Source: Streptomyces sp. HSG2
Lineage (GTDB): Bacteria > Actinomycetota > Actinomycetes > Streptomycetales > Streptomycetaceae
Length of the DNA stretch: 64,000 nucleotides
Direction of reading: 5' to 3'
NCBI RefSeq assembly: GCF_016598575.1
Contig: NZ_CP066801.1
Location: forward strand, 3,596,001 to 3,660,000
Shown here: one piece after another, positions 35,827 through 43,565 of the stretch
Layout: each line of letters begins with the position of its first letter
Numbering within the stretch: position 1 is the first letter of the stretch
Made by a program: the position numbers and the translations under genes
The notes under the pieces: generated by a model
Databases searched by the model: none
Told to the model about the DNA's origin: nothing
What the model saw: the letters and a program-made list of their open reading frames with translations, nothing else

Positions 35827-37689
35827 GTGAACGACCGACACGACGCCGAGCCGGGGAGTCCCGGCGAACCGGTCGGCCACGACGAGTACGGCCGGCCACT
35901 CTTCCCGCCGACCCCGGAACCGCCCCCCACGTCCTGGCCGTACGACCCGCTCGGCGCGTCGCGGGACCACCCGGGATGGGACACGACCCAGGACGCGTGG
36001 GAGGGGCATCACCACCGCGGGTACGGGCCCCGAAGCGCCGCGGAGGGACCCGAGGCATCGGAACGATACGCCCAGGGGTACGCCCCCCAGGGCGTCGCGG
36101 ACGAACCGTGGGGGGCCTGGCAGGAGGGCGGGAGCGCCGGGAGCGGGCCCGGAACGGGGTCCGACGGCCGGCCCTCGGACCCACAGGACCCGGCCGGACA
36201 CCGGGACTGGACGGGAGGGCCGATCGCCCCCCACGACCCCCACGCCCCCCACGACCGGGGAGGCGTGGTCGATCGCGCGGACGGCCACCACCTCGTCGGG
36301 CCGGGCGACGCCTGGGGCCGGGATCCCTGGGACGGGGATCCCGGCGGCGGGCGGACCGTCCACGGGCCGACGCCGCGTCCTCGGACGGAGGCGGACGCGG
36401 AGGGACCCGACCTCCGAGCCGAGCAGTTCGCGTTCGTCGAGGAGTCGGACGCGCGGTCCGAGGACGTCATCGACTGGTTGAAGTTCACCGAGAACCGCAC
36501 CGAGCGCCGGGGCGAGGCCCGACGGCGGGCCCGCGCCCGCCTGCTGACGTGGGTGGTGGCGCTCACGTTGCTGATCGTCGCGGGCGTCGGATACCTCTGG
36601 CAGACCGGGAGGCTGCCCGGCTCCGCGCCGGACGGGCCGGGCACCGTCGCGGCGACGGACGCCGGATCCGAGCAGCGGCACGTCGTCGTGGTGCACCTGC
36701 ACGACACCGGCGGCGGTGGCACGGCCAGCGCGTTGCTGGTGGAGAACGCCACCACCCGGCGTGGACACACCGTCCTGCTGCCGGGCTCGCTGGCCCTGAC
36801 GGCGGACGACGGGACCGCCACCACCCTGGCCGACTCGGTCGAGGACGCCGGGTCCGAGGCCACCCGCGACTCGTTGAACGCGCTGCTCGGAACCGAGATC
36901 GAGGGCACCTGGCGCCTCGACACCCCGTTCCTGCGGACCCTGGTCGACCTGGTCGGCCCGATCCAGGTGGACGTCGACAGCGACCTGCCGGCGGAGGACG
37001 GCGGGGAGGCGAGTGGAGCGCCGCTGGTCCGGGCCGGAGACGACCGGGTGCTCAGCGGCAGGACCGCCGTCGCCTACGCCACCCACCAGGAGACCGGCGA
37101 AGGGGAGGACGCCCGGCTGCGGCGTTTCGGCGCGGTGTTGGAGGGCGCCCTGGACAGGCTCCCCACCGATCCGGAGTCCGGCACCCGCACCGTGGAGGCC
37201 CTGGGGCAGGTTCTCGATCCCCCGCTCACCGAAGCCGACCTGGGCGCGTTCCTGGCCTCGCTCGCGGGCCTGGCCGGCGCGGGAGACCACGAGACGACCC
37301 TCCTGTCGGTCGGTGAGGACGGCGGACCGAGCGCCGAGGACTCCGTGGCGGTGGTCGGAGGGATCCTCGGAGGCGCGGCCCGTGACACGACGGAGGAGGC
37401 CGCCGTCAGCGTCTCGGTCCGCGACGCCACGGGTGGCGGGGAGGAGGGGGCCGCCCGGGCCCGGGCGGATCTGCTCAACGGCGGTTTCACCGTCGTGCCG
37501 GGCGGGACCGCGTCCGGCGCGGAGAGCGTGTCCGCCGTCGTCTACGCCGACGCCGGCGACGAGGCGGACGCCGTCCAGGTCGCCAGGACACTGGGTCTGC
37601 CCGACGCGAGTGTGGCCCCCGGCGAGATCGCCGGCACCGCGGACGTGGCCGTCACCCTCGGGCTGGACTACGCGCCGACGACCGGGTAG
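35827..37689 (+). CDS. LytR-CpsA-Psr (LCP)-type membrane protein with LytR C-terminal domain
   Basis: 620 residues. About 238 N-terminal residues are hydrophilic, Gly/Pro/His/Asp-rich and probably disordered. One transmembrane helix follows at 239-256 (LTWVVALTLLIVAGVGYL), then an extracellular part. That contains a diverged LCP-like domain (SALLVENATTRRGHTVLLPG ... ARLRRFGAVLEGALDRL) and a LytR_C domain near the C-terminus (SVSVRDATGGG ... VARTLGLPDASV). LCP enzymes attach glycopolymers to peptidoglycan. From memory S. coelicolor has a transferase of this type (PdtA) next to nadD that is needed for normal sporulation. GTG 35827 has AAGGGGG upstream. The LCP match is weaker than the LytR_C match. 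Confidence 0.78.
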   Translation: MNDRHDAEPGSPGEPVGHDEYGRPLFPPTPEPPPTSWPYDPLGASRDHPGWDTTQDAWEGHHHRGYGPRSAAEGPEASERYAQGYAPQGVADEPWGAWQEGGSAGSGPGTGSDGRPSDPQDPAGHRDWTGGPIAPHDPHAPHDRGGVVDRADGHHLVGPGDAWGRDPWDGDPGGGRTVHGPTPRPRTEADAEGPDLRAEQFAFVEESDARSEDVIDWLKFTENRTERRGEARRRARARLLTWVVALTLLIVAGVGYLWQTGRLPGSAPDGPGTVAATDAGSEQRHVVVVHLHDTGGGGTASALLVENATTRRGHTVLLPGSLALTADDGTATTLADSVEDAGSEATRDSLNALLGTEIEGTWRLDTPFLRTLVDLVGPIQVDVDSDLPAEDGGEASGAPLVRAGDDRVLSGRTAVAYATHQETGEGEDARLRRFGAVLEGALDRLPTDPESGTRTVEALGQVLDPPLTEADLGAFLASLAGLAGAGDHETTLLSVGEDGGPSAEDSVAVVGGILGGAARDTTEEAAVSVSVRDATGGGEEGAARARADLLNGGFTVVPGGTASGAESVSAVVYADAGDEADAVQVARTLGLPDASVAPGEIAGTADVAVTLGLDYAPTTG

Positions 37690-37866
37690 CCCGTGCGGTC
37701 CGGCCCCCCGGCGCGGCCGGGCCCGGCAGGACTCACGCCGCCGGCGCCCGCCGGGGCGTCCGCCGGCCGGTGGCGCGAGGGGTGCCCGCCCGGGGGTCCG
37801 CGCGTGGGGCGCCGCCGAGGAGCGTGAGACCCTGGGGGCAAGTGACCGACTACCGAAAGCGCAGCA

Positions 37867-38313
37867 GTGACCGCGACCGACCGCTCTCTTGAGCTCATCC
37901 ACACCGCTGCCCAGGCAGCCGCCGACAAGCTCGCCCACGACGTCATCGCGTACGACGTCAGCGACGTCCTGTCGATCACGGACGCCTTCCTGTTGGCGTC
38001 CGCCCCCAACGACCGTCAGGTCAAGGCGATCGTCGACGAGATCGAGGAACGCCTCGGCAAGGAACTCGGCGCCAAGCCGGTGCGCCGCGAGGGCGACCGT
38101 GAGGCCCGCTGGGTCCTGCTCGACTATGTCGACATCGTCGTCCACGTCCAGCACAGCGAGGAGCGGGTCTTCTACGCCCTGGAGCGCCTGTGGAAGGACT
38201 GCCCCGAGATCGACCTCCCCGCGGACGCCGTGGCGACCCGGGGCAAGGCCGAGGAGCACGCGCGCCAGGGCGCGGAGGACGGGGCGACGACGCCCGAGGA
38301 GGACCGCGGGTGA
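37867..38313 (+). CDS. rsfS: Ribosomal silencing factor RsfS
   Basis: RsfS (RsfA/DUF143, 148 aa) binds L14 on the 50S subunit and prevents subunit joining under nutrient limitation. The family core YDVSDVLSITDAFLLASAPNDRQV and DIVVHVQHSEERVFYALERLW are clear. About 35 residues of charged tail follow the domain. The stop overlaps the next start (GTGA). Confidence 0.96.
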   Translation: MTATDRSLELIHTAAQAAADKLAHDVIAYDVSDVLSITDAFLLASAPNDRQVKAIVDEIEERLGKELGAKPVRREGDREARWVLLDYVDIVVHVQHSEERVFYALERLWKDCPEIDLPADAVATRGKAEEHARQGAEDGATTPEEDRG

Positions 38314-38981
38314 GCGTCGCCGGGGGGCGGGCCGCCGAGCGGGACGGGCGTGGCCGGAGGATCATCCTGTGGCGACACGGGCAGACCTCGTGGAACACGG
38401 CCCGCCGCTTCCAGGGGACCACGGACGTGCCGCTCACCGAGACGGGACTCGCCCAGGCCCGCCGCGCCGCCCGGTTGTTGGCCGGTCTGCGACCCGACGC
38501 GATCATCGCGTCCGATCTGGAGCGGGCGGCGCGCACCGCCGCCGAACTGGCCGAGTTCACCTCGCTGGAGGTGGTGACGGAGACCGGGCTGCGCGAGACC
38601 TACGCGGGTTCCTGGCAGGGGCTGACGCACGACGAGATCATGGCCCGGCACGGCGAGGAATACGCGGCGTGGAAGCGGGGCGAGCCGGTGCGCCGGGGCG
38701 GTGGAGAGCTGGAGACCGAGGTGGCCGACCGGGCCGCGCCGGTGGTGTTGCGTCACCTGGAGAAGATCCCGGAGGACGGGACACTCGTGGTGGTCAGTCA
38801 CGGCGGCACCATCAGGACCACCATCGGGCGCCTGCTCGGTCTCGACCCGCGCAGCTGGGAGAGCCTGGGAGGGCTGTCGAACTGCTGCTGGTCCGTACTG
38901 GGCCAGGGTGCCCGCGGTTGGCGCCTGCTGGAACACAACGCGGGCACCCTGCCGGAGCCCGTCCTGGGCGACGACGACTGA
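38310..38981 (+). CDS. Histidine phosphatase / phosphoglycerate mutase-like protein
   Basis: A cytoplasmic branch-1 histidine phosphatase of 223 aa. The phosphorylated histidine is in RHGQTSWN (RHG motif, about residue 23); the second catalytic histidine is in VVVSHGGTIRT near residue 165. Many members adjacent to rsfS are annotated phosphoglycerate mutases, but the sequence is also compatible with a general or glucosyl-3-phosphoglycerate phosphatase. GTG 38310 overlaps the rsfS stop by four bases and has GAGGAGGA upstream, so translation is coupled. Confidence 0.88.
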   Translation: MSVAGGRAAERDGRGRRIILWRHGQTSWNTARRFQGTTDVPLTETGLAQARRAARLLAGLRPDAIIASDLERAARTAAELAEFTSLEVVTETGLRETYAGSWQGLTHDEIMARHGEEYAAWKRGEPVRRGGGELETEVADRAAPVVLRHLEKIPEDGTLVVVSHGGTIRTTIGRLLGLDPRSWESLGGLSNCCWSVLGQGARGWRLLEHNAGTLPEPVLGDDD

Positions 38982-39005
38982 CGTCGGGGAGGCCCCGAGA
39001 TCCGA

Positions 39006-39036
39006 TTTCACTTTCGGGCGGGGCGCAGGCTAGAGT
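39006..39036 (+). promoter_or_regulatory. Candidate promoter of the first tRNA-Ala gene
   Basis: TTTCAC (39006-39011) and TAGAGT (39031-39036), 19-bp spacer. The tRNA starts about 41 bases after the -10 element. Confidence 0.5.
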
Positions 39037-39077
39037 TCTTCTTGTTCGGCCCGCCGAGATGGGAAGAACACCAGCCC

Positions 39078-39150
<73 letters not shown>

Positions 39151-39165
39151 CAAGATCCGAGGACG

Positions 39166-39199
39166 AATCCCGTCCCCTCCCCGGGGGCGGGATTTCTCG
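39166..39199 (+). terminator. Terminator after the first tRNA-Ala
   Basis: AATCCCGTCCCC (39166-39177) pairs with GGGGGCGGGATT (39183-39194), one G-T wobble, loop of five, followed by TTCTCGTT. Confidence 0.75.
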
Positions 39200-39290
39200 T
39201 TGCCCGCGGTTGAGCGGGGCGGGGCCCGGCGGCGTATAGGTCGGTGGTGTTCCTCGGCCCTCGCCGGGTCGGGTAGTCGCGCGGACGTCG

Positions 39291-39320
39291 CTGACCGTGG
39301 CGCTTCCGGCGTGGCAGAAT
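39291..39320 (+). promoter_or_regulatory. Candidate promoter for the small genes between the tRNAs
   Basis: CTGACC (39291-39296) and CAGAAT (39315-39320) with an 18-bp spacer. Forty bases further lies a strong Shine-Dalgarno sequence. Confidence 0.45.
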
Positions 39321-39362
39321 CAGACGGCCGGAAGGGGGCGCGGCCCGACGGGAGGGAAGGCG

Positions 39363-39533
39363 ATGTCTGCGAGCATCCTCGGGGAGGTCGGCGCCTTCCT
39401 CGATTCGGCGGCGCCGCGGACGACGACCACTCGCCACGTGTCTTCTCCGCGTTCTTCCGCGTGGGGCGTGAGGTTACTCGCGGACCGCGCCGTGGACGGC
39501 CCCGGGTGGACCGCCGCCCGAAGCCGGGGTTGA
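39363..39533 (+). CDS. Possible small protein, 56 aa
   Basis: A short frame MSASILGEVGAFLDSAAPRT... preceded by a very good ribosome-binding site (GGAGGGAAGG, 39351-39360) and a plausible promoter. The protein has no recognisable family, membrane segment or motif; the second half is rich in Arg, Ser and Pro and may not be structured. The next gene begins three bases after its stop, so it could be a leader gene coupling translation. It is a real gene only if conserved elsewhere. Confidence 0.45.
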   Translation: MSASILGEVGAFLDSAAPRTTTTRHVSSPRSSAWGVRLLADRAVDGPGWTAARSRG

Positions 39534-39536
39534 CGC

Positions 39537-39770
39537 ATGGGTGCGCACAGGCGGAAATGCGACTGGTGTGCCGGCGGCACCCCGATCGTCCGCGACATGG
39601 AACCGCCGAATCCGCGGTACCAGTACTGGTGCGAGGAGTGCGCGCGGGCGCTGATCATAAAAGGCGACCCGATCGAGACCTACCGGGAGCTGGAGGGCGA
39701 GCCGATCTACGGACGGCTGCTGGAGGAGCACTGCACGCTGAAGCGGTTCTACTCCTTCGTGACGGCCTGA
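39537..39770 (+). CDS. Small zinc-ribbon-like conserved protein
   Basis: 77 aa. Two CxxC pairs, Cys8/Cys11 (CDWC) and Cys32/Cys35 (CEEC), make a probable zinc ribbon. A hydrophilic helical C-terminus follows (ETYRELEGEPIYGRLLEEHC). There is no signal or membrane segment. Similar small proteins with YWCEECARAL are familiar to me from streptomycete genomes, but no function is known. The ATG has no strong ribosome-binding site of its own and follows the 56-aa frame by three bases. Confidence 0.72.
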   Translation: MGAHRRKCDWCAGGTPIVRDMEPPNPRYQYWCEECARALIIKGDPIETYRELEGEPIYGRLLEEHCTLKRFYSFVTA

Positions 39771-39795
39771 GTCGTTCGCTTCCCCGTATCCCCTG

Positions 39796-39820
39796 GGCGA
39801 GGCGAGGCGAGGCGAGGCGA
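39796..39820 (+). repeat. Five tandem GGCGA units
   Basis: A pentanucleotide microsatellite, GGCGA five times without error, in the non-coding DNA before the second tRNA-Ala. Confidence 0.9.
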
Positions 39821-39876
39821 GGTGCGTTGCGGTGACGGGGTCGCGTGCGGTCGCGCGCTCGCCGACGGGAAGCGAT

Positions 39877-39907
39877 TTGGTGTGGGGCCGGGGGGACCGT
39901 GTAGTCT
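39877..39907 (+). promoter_or_regulatory. Candidate promoter of the second tRNA-Ala gene
   Basis: TTGGTG (39877-39882) and TAGTCT (39902-39907), spacer 19 bp; the tRNA starts 39 bases after the -10 element. The geometry is the same as for copy 1. Confidence 0.5.
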
Positions 39908-39945
39908 TGGCGTCGCCGCCGGGGAGACCGGGCGGAGCGCCACTC

Positions 39946-40018
<73 letters not shown>

Positions 40019-40027
40019 CGGTACGTT

Positions 40028-40071
40028 CAGCGGGGAGGCCCCGGACCACACGGTCCGGGGCCTCCCCGCTG
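40028..40071. terminator. 20-bp perfect hairpin between tRNA-Ala 2 and the NuoF-like gene
   Basis: Positions 40028-40047 pair without mismatch with 40052-40071, loop ACAC. The stem begins ten bases after the tRNA and ends eleven bases from the convergent gene's stop, so it can terminate from both sides. Confidence 0.85.
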
Positions 40072-40081
40072 TTCCGGGCAC

Positions 40082-41695
40082 TCAGCGCCCGAGCGCCCGT
40101 CGTCCTCGGCCGGGCGAGAGCACCGGGAGGTTGCTGCGGCTGGGCGCCGACCCCCGCGAATCGTCCTCTATCCGCAGCGCCAGCGCCGGACAACGACGCA
40201 CCGCCCGCATCGCCTTCGCCTCCGCGTAGCGGGGCACCTCCGCCCGCGCGACCGTCGGGAAGCCGTCCGCGCCGAGCTGGAAGACCTCCGGGAGGATGTC
40301 CGCGCACAGACCATGTCCCCGGCACAGGGTCCAGTCGACGTGGATCTTCTGGCGGCTCGGTTCGTTCTCCTCCGCCGCGCCCCCGCCGGGGATGCCCGTC
40401 GGGGCCCTGCCTCCCTCGAAGAGCGGCAGCACGCCGTGGACGGGTCTGCCGCAGCCGTTGCCGAGGACGTGCGCGGCCAGATCGTCGGTGAAGGCCTTGA
40501 CGGTCGACTCCAGGAACATCGCCGAACCGTCGGGGTGCGAGCAGGCGCCCCGACGCTTGACGTTCCTGGCGACCTGCTTGAGCGCTTCGAGCGCCGCCGG
40601 ACCGCCCCCGTTCAGGATGTCCTCCATACCTCGCGCGGCGGCCGGCAGGCCGAGGTAGCAGGGGCCGCACTGGCCCGCGCTCTCCTCGGCCAACCACTGG
40701 GCCACCCGCAGGGACTCGCCGAGCGGGCAGGTCTCCTGGCCGATCGGCAGCACCGCGCCGGCACCGAGCGCGCCTCCCACGGCGTCCAGGGAGTTGCGGG
40801 AGACGATCGCGTCGTTCGCCGTCGCCGCGTCGATCCACTTGCCGTGGTAGCCGCCCGTCAACACCCCTTGCGGAACCGGCGGCGCCCCGGCGAGTTGGAG
40901 CACGTAGCGAAGCGGCACACCGGTGGGAACCTCGATGACCATGGGGCGGGCGACCGCGCCCGAGACCGTCAGCATGACGGTGCCCGGTTCCTCGTAGAGG
41001 CCGGTGCCACCGTATCGCTCCGGGCCGATCCGCGCGGCGATGGCGAGTTGCGCGAACGTCTCGGCGTTCGACAGCAGGGTGGGCGCGCCACCGACCCCGC
41101 TCTTCGAGGCGCTGGTCTTGCGGCCCGGAGGAATCGCGGGACCGCCGTCGATGGAGCGGATCAGCGAGGCGGCGGCGCCGGTCACCATGCGCACCGGGTT
41201 GCGCTGTACGCGGGCGCGCAAGGCCGAGCGGCGTCCGTTGGTCAGACCGCGTTCGGCGAGGGCGGCCTCCATGGAGCGCTGTGTGGACTCGCGGGTGACG
41301 CCCACCACGAGCGTGCGGGCGCCCATCGCCTCGGCGCACAACAGCGCGCCGTCCAGGATGAGATGAGGGGCACGGTTGATCAGCACCGTGTCCTTGCGAC
41401 ATGCGGGCTCGTCCTCGCTGCCGTTGACCACGACCACGGGGCGGACCCCGCGCTTGATGGCGGACTCCGCCACCGACCGCAGCTTCTTGTGGAACGGGAA
41501 CCCCGCCCCGCCGCGACCTCTGAGGTTGATCCGTTCGGCGAGCTGCGCGAGTTGCTCTCCTCCCATCGGTTCCAGTGGGCCGTGCACCTTCAGGTGCATG
41601 GGTAGATCCAGTCGTTCGACAAGGTCGAAGCCCGACGTGAGCTGGGGAAGGCCGACCACGCGGACTTCGGGTACGTCGGGCAGGGCCTCGTTCAC
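40082..41695 (-). CDS. NuoF-like flavin/iron-sulfur protein with C-terminal ferredoxin domain
   Basis: A 537-residue soluble electron-transfer protein. The FMN/NADH part resembles complex I subunit NuoF: GRGGAGFPFHKKL near residue 60 and NGSEDEPACRKD near 90. The N3-cluster region reads SAGQCGPC: Cys343 and Cys346 are present but the first ligand is Ala340, and the distal Cys is in GACSHP. The last ~100 residues are a single-cluster ferredoxin (LCRGHGLC ... RCPAL) with His in place of the second Cys. GTG 41695 overlaps the upstream stop by four bases (GTGA) and has GGAGGA five bases before it. It likely passes electrons from NAD(P)H to the haem protein encoded upstream. Confidence 0.85.
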   Translation of the reverse strand: MNEALPDVPEVRVVGLPQLTSGFDLVERLDLPMHLKVHGPLEPMGGEQLAQLAERINLRGRGGAGFPFHKKLRSVAESAIKRGVRPVVVVNGSEDEPACRKDTVLINRAPHLILDGALLCAEAMGARTLVVGVTRESTQRSMEAALAERGLTNGRRSALRARVQRNPVRMVTGAAASLIRSIDGGPAIPPGRKTSASKSGVGGAPTLLSNAETFAQLAIAARIGPERYGGTGLYEEPGTVMLTVSGAVARPMVIEVPTGVPLRYVLQLAGAPPVPQGVLTGGYHGKWIDAATANDAIVSRNSLDAVGGALGAGAVLPIGQETCPLGESLRVAQWLAEESAGQCGPCYLGLPAAARGMEDILNGGGPAALEALKQVARNVKRRGACSHPDGSAMFLESTVKAFTDDLAAHVLGNGCGRPVHGVLPLFEGGRAPTGIPGGGAAEENEPSRQKIHVDWTLCRGHGLCADILPEVFQLGADGFPTVARAEVPRYAEAKAMRAVRRCPALALRIEDDSRGSAPSRSNLPVLSPGRGRRALGR

Positions 41696-43143
41696 TTCAT
41701 TCCTCCGGACGGAGTGTTCCAAGATTCGCCCGAACCCGGTGCGTCGACGCTGTAGTCGTGGTGCGCACCGGGTGTCGATGCTGTGGCGGGACCGCTGTTG
41801 TAGGTGTCGTTCGGGTAGTACGTGGCGTAGGCGGCGTTCGTCTCACGGGTGTCGCCCACGTCACTCGCCCCGTATCCCTGCCCGCCGCCCGCGCCCTGCG
41901 CGGGGATGCCTTGGCCGGTGTCGGTCATGGCGTTGTAGACGGGGATGCCTTGGCTGGTGTCGGTGGTGGGGGTGTAGACGGGGATGCCTTGGCTGGTGTC
42001 GGTGGTGGGGGTGTAGACGGGGATGCCCTGGCTGGTGTCCGGGCTCGGTGTGTAGACGGGGACCGCCTGCCCGGTGTCGGTCATCGGGTCGTAGCGCGGG
42101 ATTCCGGAATGGGCGGTGTCCTCGAGCGGGTCGTACGCCGACGGCGGTGCCTCTCCCACGGGTGGGGGCGAGGGCGCGGGCCAGTTTCCCGAAGTGCTCC
42201 CCGGCCCGTCGATCCGTCGCATGGTCTCGGTGGGGAGCGCGTCCATGGGGAGCGTGCCCCGGGCGTCCGTCGACGGACCCACCCCGGATCCCGCCCCCGT
42301 CCGGGCGTTCGCCTGGTAGGACGCGGCGAAACCGTCGGCCGAGCGGCCCCGAGGGGCACCGTTGGGTACCGCCGACGGAGGGGGAGAGGCGGCCCAACTG
42401 TTCTCGGCTCCGCCGGGGACCCGCCGATCGTCGGCGGAGTCTCCTCCGGAGGCCGTCCGCTCCCGACTCTCCATGAGCGCCTCGCGCGCCGGGCCTCCTT
42501 CGCCGCCGACGAGTCCGCCGAGAGCGTCGGCCACCTTGCGTTTGACGGGACGGGGGGCGGCGCGCAGGGCCAGCGCCGCCATGACGCCGACCACGCACAG
42601 GCCGTACAGGATCGTGAAGATCGGCTTGGCGGGGCGACCCGCGTAGAGTCCGTGCAGCAACGCCAGGCACCAGGCCGGATAGGCCAGCATGTGCAGCGCT
42701 CGCCAACGGGAGGCGACCACGGCCGGCGCGGCGAAGCGGTTGCGCAGGACCCCGGTGACGCCCACGAAGATCATCAGAAGGCTGGCCGAGGTGCCGAAGC
42801 CGATGAGCACCTCGCGGCTGGCGAAGGTCTCGGACTCGGTGGCCAGCAGTCCGAAGGGCACCACGGCGGCCACCCACGTGGTGTGTTCCAGGGCCACCTT
42901 GACGCCGATGTGCACCAACAGGAAGACGATCGAGGCGACGGCGGTGGTCCGGTGCACCGCCTGTGCCATGATCCGGCGGCGGGCGTCAAGGACGACCCTG
43001 TCCTGTGCGACGAGCCCCCAGATCACCGAGCAACTCAGCAGGACGAGGGAGAGGACTCCGGCGCCGAAGTTGAGGAACTCGGCGAAGTAGGTGTCCAGGG
43101 TGCTGTCGTTCGTCGTCTGGGTGACGCCGTCCGCGGTCACCAC
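41692..43143 (-). CDS. Ferric-reductase/cytochrome b-like membrane protein with 13-residue repeats
   Basis: 483 aa. Six hydrophobic segments in the first ~230 residues; histidines in them (AVHRTTAVASIVFLLVHIG and RWRALHMLAYPAWCLALLHGLYAG) are placed like the haem ligands of ferric-reductase-type proteins. The remaining half is hydrophilic and Pro/Ser/Gly-rich and contains about six copies of a 13-residue unit YTPTTDTSQGIPV. I start at GTG 43143 because CGGGAGG lies five bases before it; a GTG at 43158 would add five residues but has no ribosome-binding site. Translationally coupled to the NuoF-like gene. The electron acceptor is unknown. Confidence 0.82.
   Translation of the reverse strand: MVTADGVTQTTNDSTLDTYFAEFLNFGAGVLSLVLLSCSVIWGLVAQDRVVLDARRRIMAQAVHRTTAVASIVFLLVHIGVKVALEHTTWVAAVVPFGLLATESETFASREVLIGFGTSASLLMIFVGVTGVLRNRFAAPAVVASRWRALHMLAYPAWCLALLHGLYAGRPAKPIFTILYGLCVVGVMAALALRAAPRPVKRKVADALGGLVGGEGGPAREALMESRERTASGGDSADDRRVPGGAENSWAASPPPSAVPNGAPRGRSADGFAASYQANARTGAGSGVGPSTDARGTLPMDALPTETMRRIDGPGSTSGNWPAPSPPPVGEAPPSAYDPLEDTAHSGIPRYDPMTDTGQAVPVYTPSPDTSQGIPVYTPTTDTSQGIPVYTPTTDTSQGIPVYNAMTDTGQGIPAQGAGGGQGYGASDVGDTRETNAAYATYYPNDTYNSGPATASTPGAHHDYSVDAPGSGESWNTPSGGMK
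41902..42096 (-). repeat. 39-bp tandem repeats inside the haem protein gene
   Basis: Units at 41902-41940, 41941-41979, 41980-42018, 42019-42057 and a degenerate one at 42058-42096. The copies at 41941 and 41980 are identical in sequence. Each encodes 13 residues of the type YTPTTDTSQGIPV, so copy-number changes keep the frame. Confidence 0.9.
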
Positions 43144-43454
43144 GGGGACCTCCCGCACGTGGTCACGTGGGGTGTGGGCGACGGGGGACTGGGGGGAGGG
43201 TTCATGGGGCGACTCCGAGCGGTTCGGTAAAGCGGTCCCGGTGTCGCACTCTAGGTCGCGCCGCCTCGGCTGGACACCGCGTTTGGGCTATTGCGTGGTT
43301 ATCGAACGACCAGGTGATCCACTGGGTATCCGTTACGTCCTGTTACGCGTAGTGCCCACTCGGGCGTCACTCGGCGTCCGACGGGGCCCTGGGGGTCTTG
43401 GTCGGCCTTTCTCGCACGTCGCGGCCCCGGCCGGGGTTCCTGTACCCTGACGCC
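43144..43454. other. Divergent regulatory region between the redox pair and the leuS leader
   Basis: 311 bp with no gene. The stretch at 43280-43350 is AT-rich for this genome. It contains two GTTACG hexamers exactly ten bases apart (43332-43337, 43342-43347), one helical turn, which could be a regulator site for the minus-strand redox operon. A small TGGT/ACCA inverted repeat surrounds 43295-43312. Confidence 0.45.
43443..43454 (+). promoter_or_regulatory. Candidate -10 box of the leuS leader transcript
   Basis: TACCCT (43443-43448) lies six bases before the leader-peptide ATG, so the leader would be translated from a leaderless mRNA. Confidence 0.5.
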
Positions 43455-43493
43455 ATGCGTGCCGTACGCCTTCCGCTTAGCGAGCCGCGCTGA
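43455..43493 (+). CDS. leuS leader peptide (12 aa)
   Basis: ATG at 43455 opens [12 protein letters not shown], stop at 43491-43493. Both leucines are CTT, a codon that is rare in this G+C-rich genome, so translation would be sensitive to charged tRNA-Leu. A hairpin and an intrinsic terminator follow before leuS. This is the layout of classical attenuation; leuS attenuators of this kind have been predicted in some Streptomyces by comparative genomics, as I recall. Confidence 0.7.
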   Translation: MRAVRLPLSEPR

Positions 43494-43499
43494 TCAGTC

Positions 43500-43526
43500 C
43501 CGACCGCCGCCGTGCCGGACGGTCGG
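43500..43526 (+). promoter_or_regulatory. Pause or alternative hairpin in the leuS leader
   Basis: CCGACCG (43500-43506) pairs with CGGTCGG (43520-43526), loop 13 bases, starting six bases after the leader-peptide stop. It could be the pause structure or part of the antiterminator. Confidence 0.5.
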
Positions 43527-43540
43527 AGTCGGCGCGGCGT

Positions 43541-43565
43541 CCCCTCCTGTGCGAGGGGCTTTTTT
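43541..43565 (+). terminator. Attenuator terminator before leuS
   Basis: CCCCTC (43541-43546) and GAGGGG (43553-43558), loop CTGTGC, followed by C and six T residues (43560-43565). A T-run after a hairpin is unusual in this genome, and it lies 53 bases upstream of leuS where a plain terminator would make no sense. Confidence 0.8.

Noticed and set aside
41902..42096. Tandem 39-bp repeats considered as a CRISPR array
   Set aside because: There are no unique spacers between units, the repeats are in frame within a gene, and no cas genes are in the window.
40082..43143. The NuoF-like gene as part of a respiratory complex I operon
   Set aside because: No other nuo genes are adjacent, the cluster-binding site is altered and a ferredoxin domain is fused, so it is a stand-alone redox protein.
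43332..43347. GTTACG pair as a BldN-type promoter (CGTAAC on the minus strand)
   Set aside because: No CGTTGA-like -10 sequence follows at about 16 bases from either copy.
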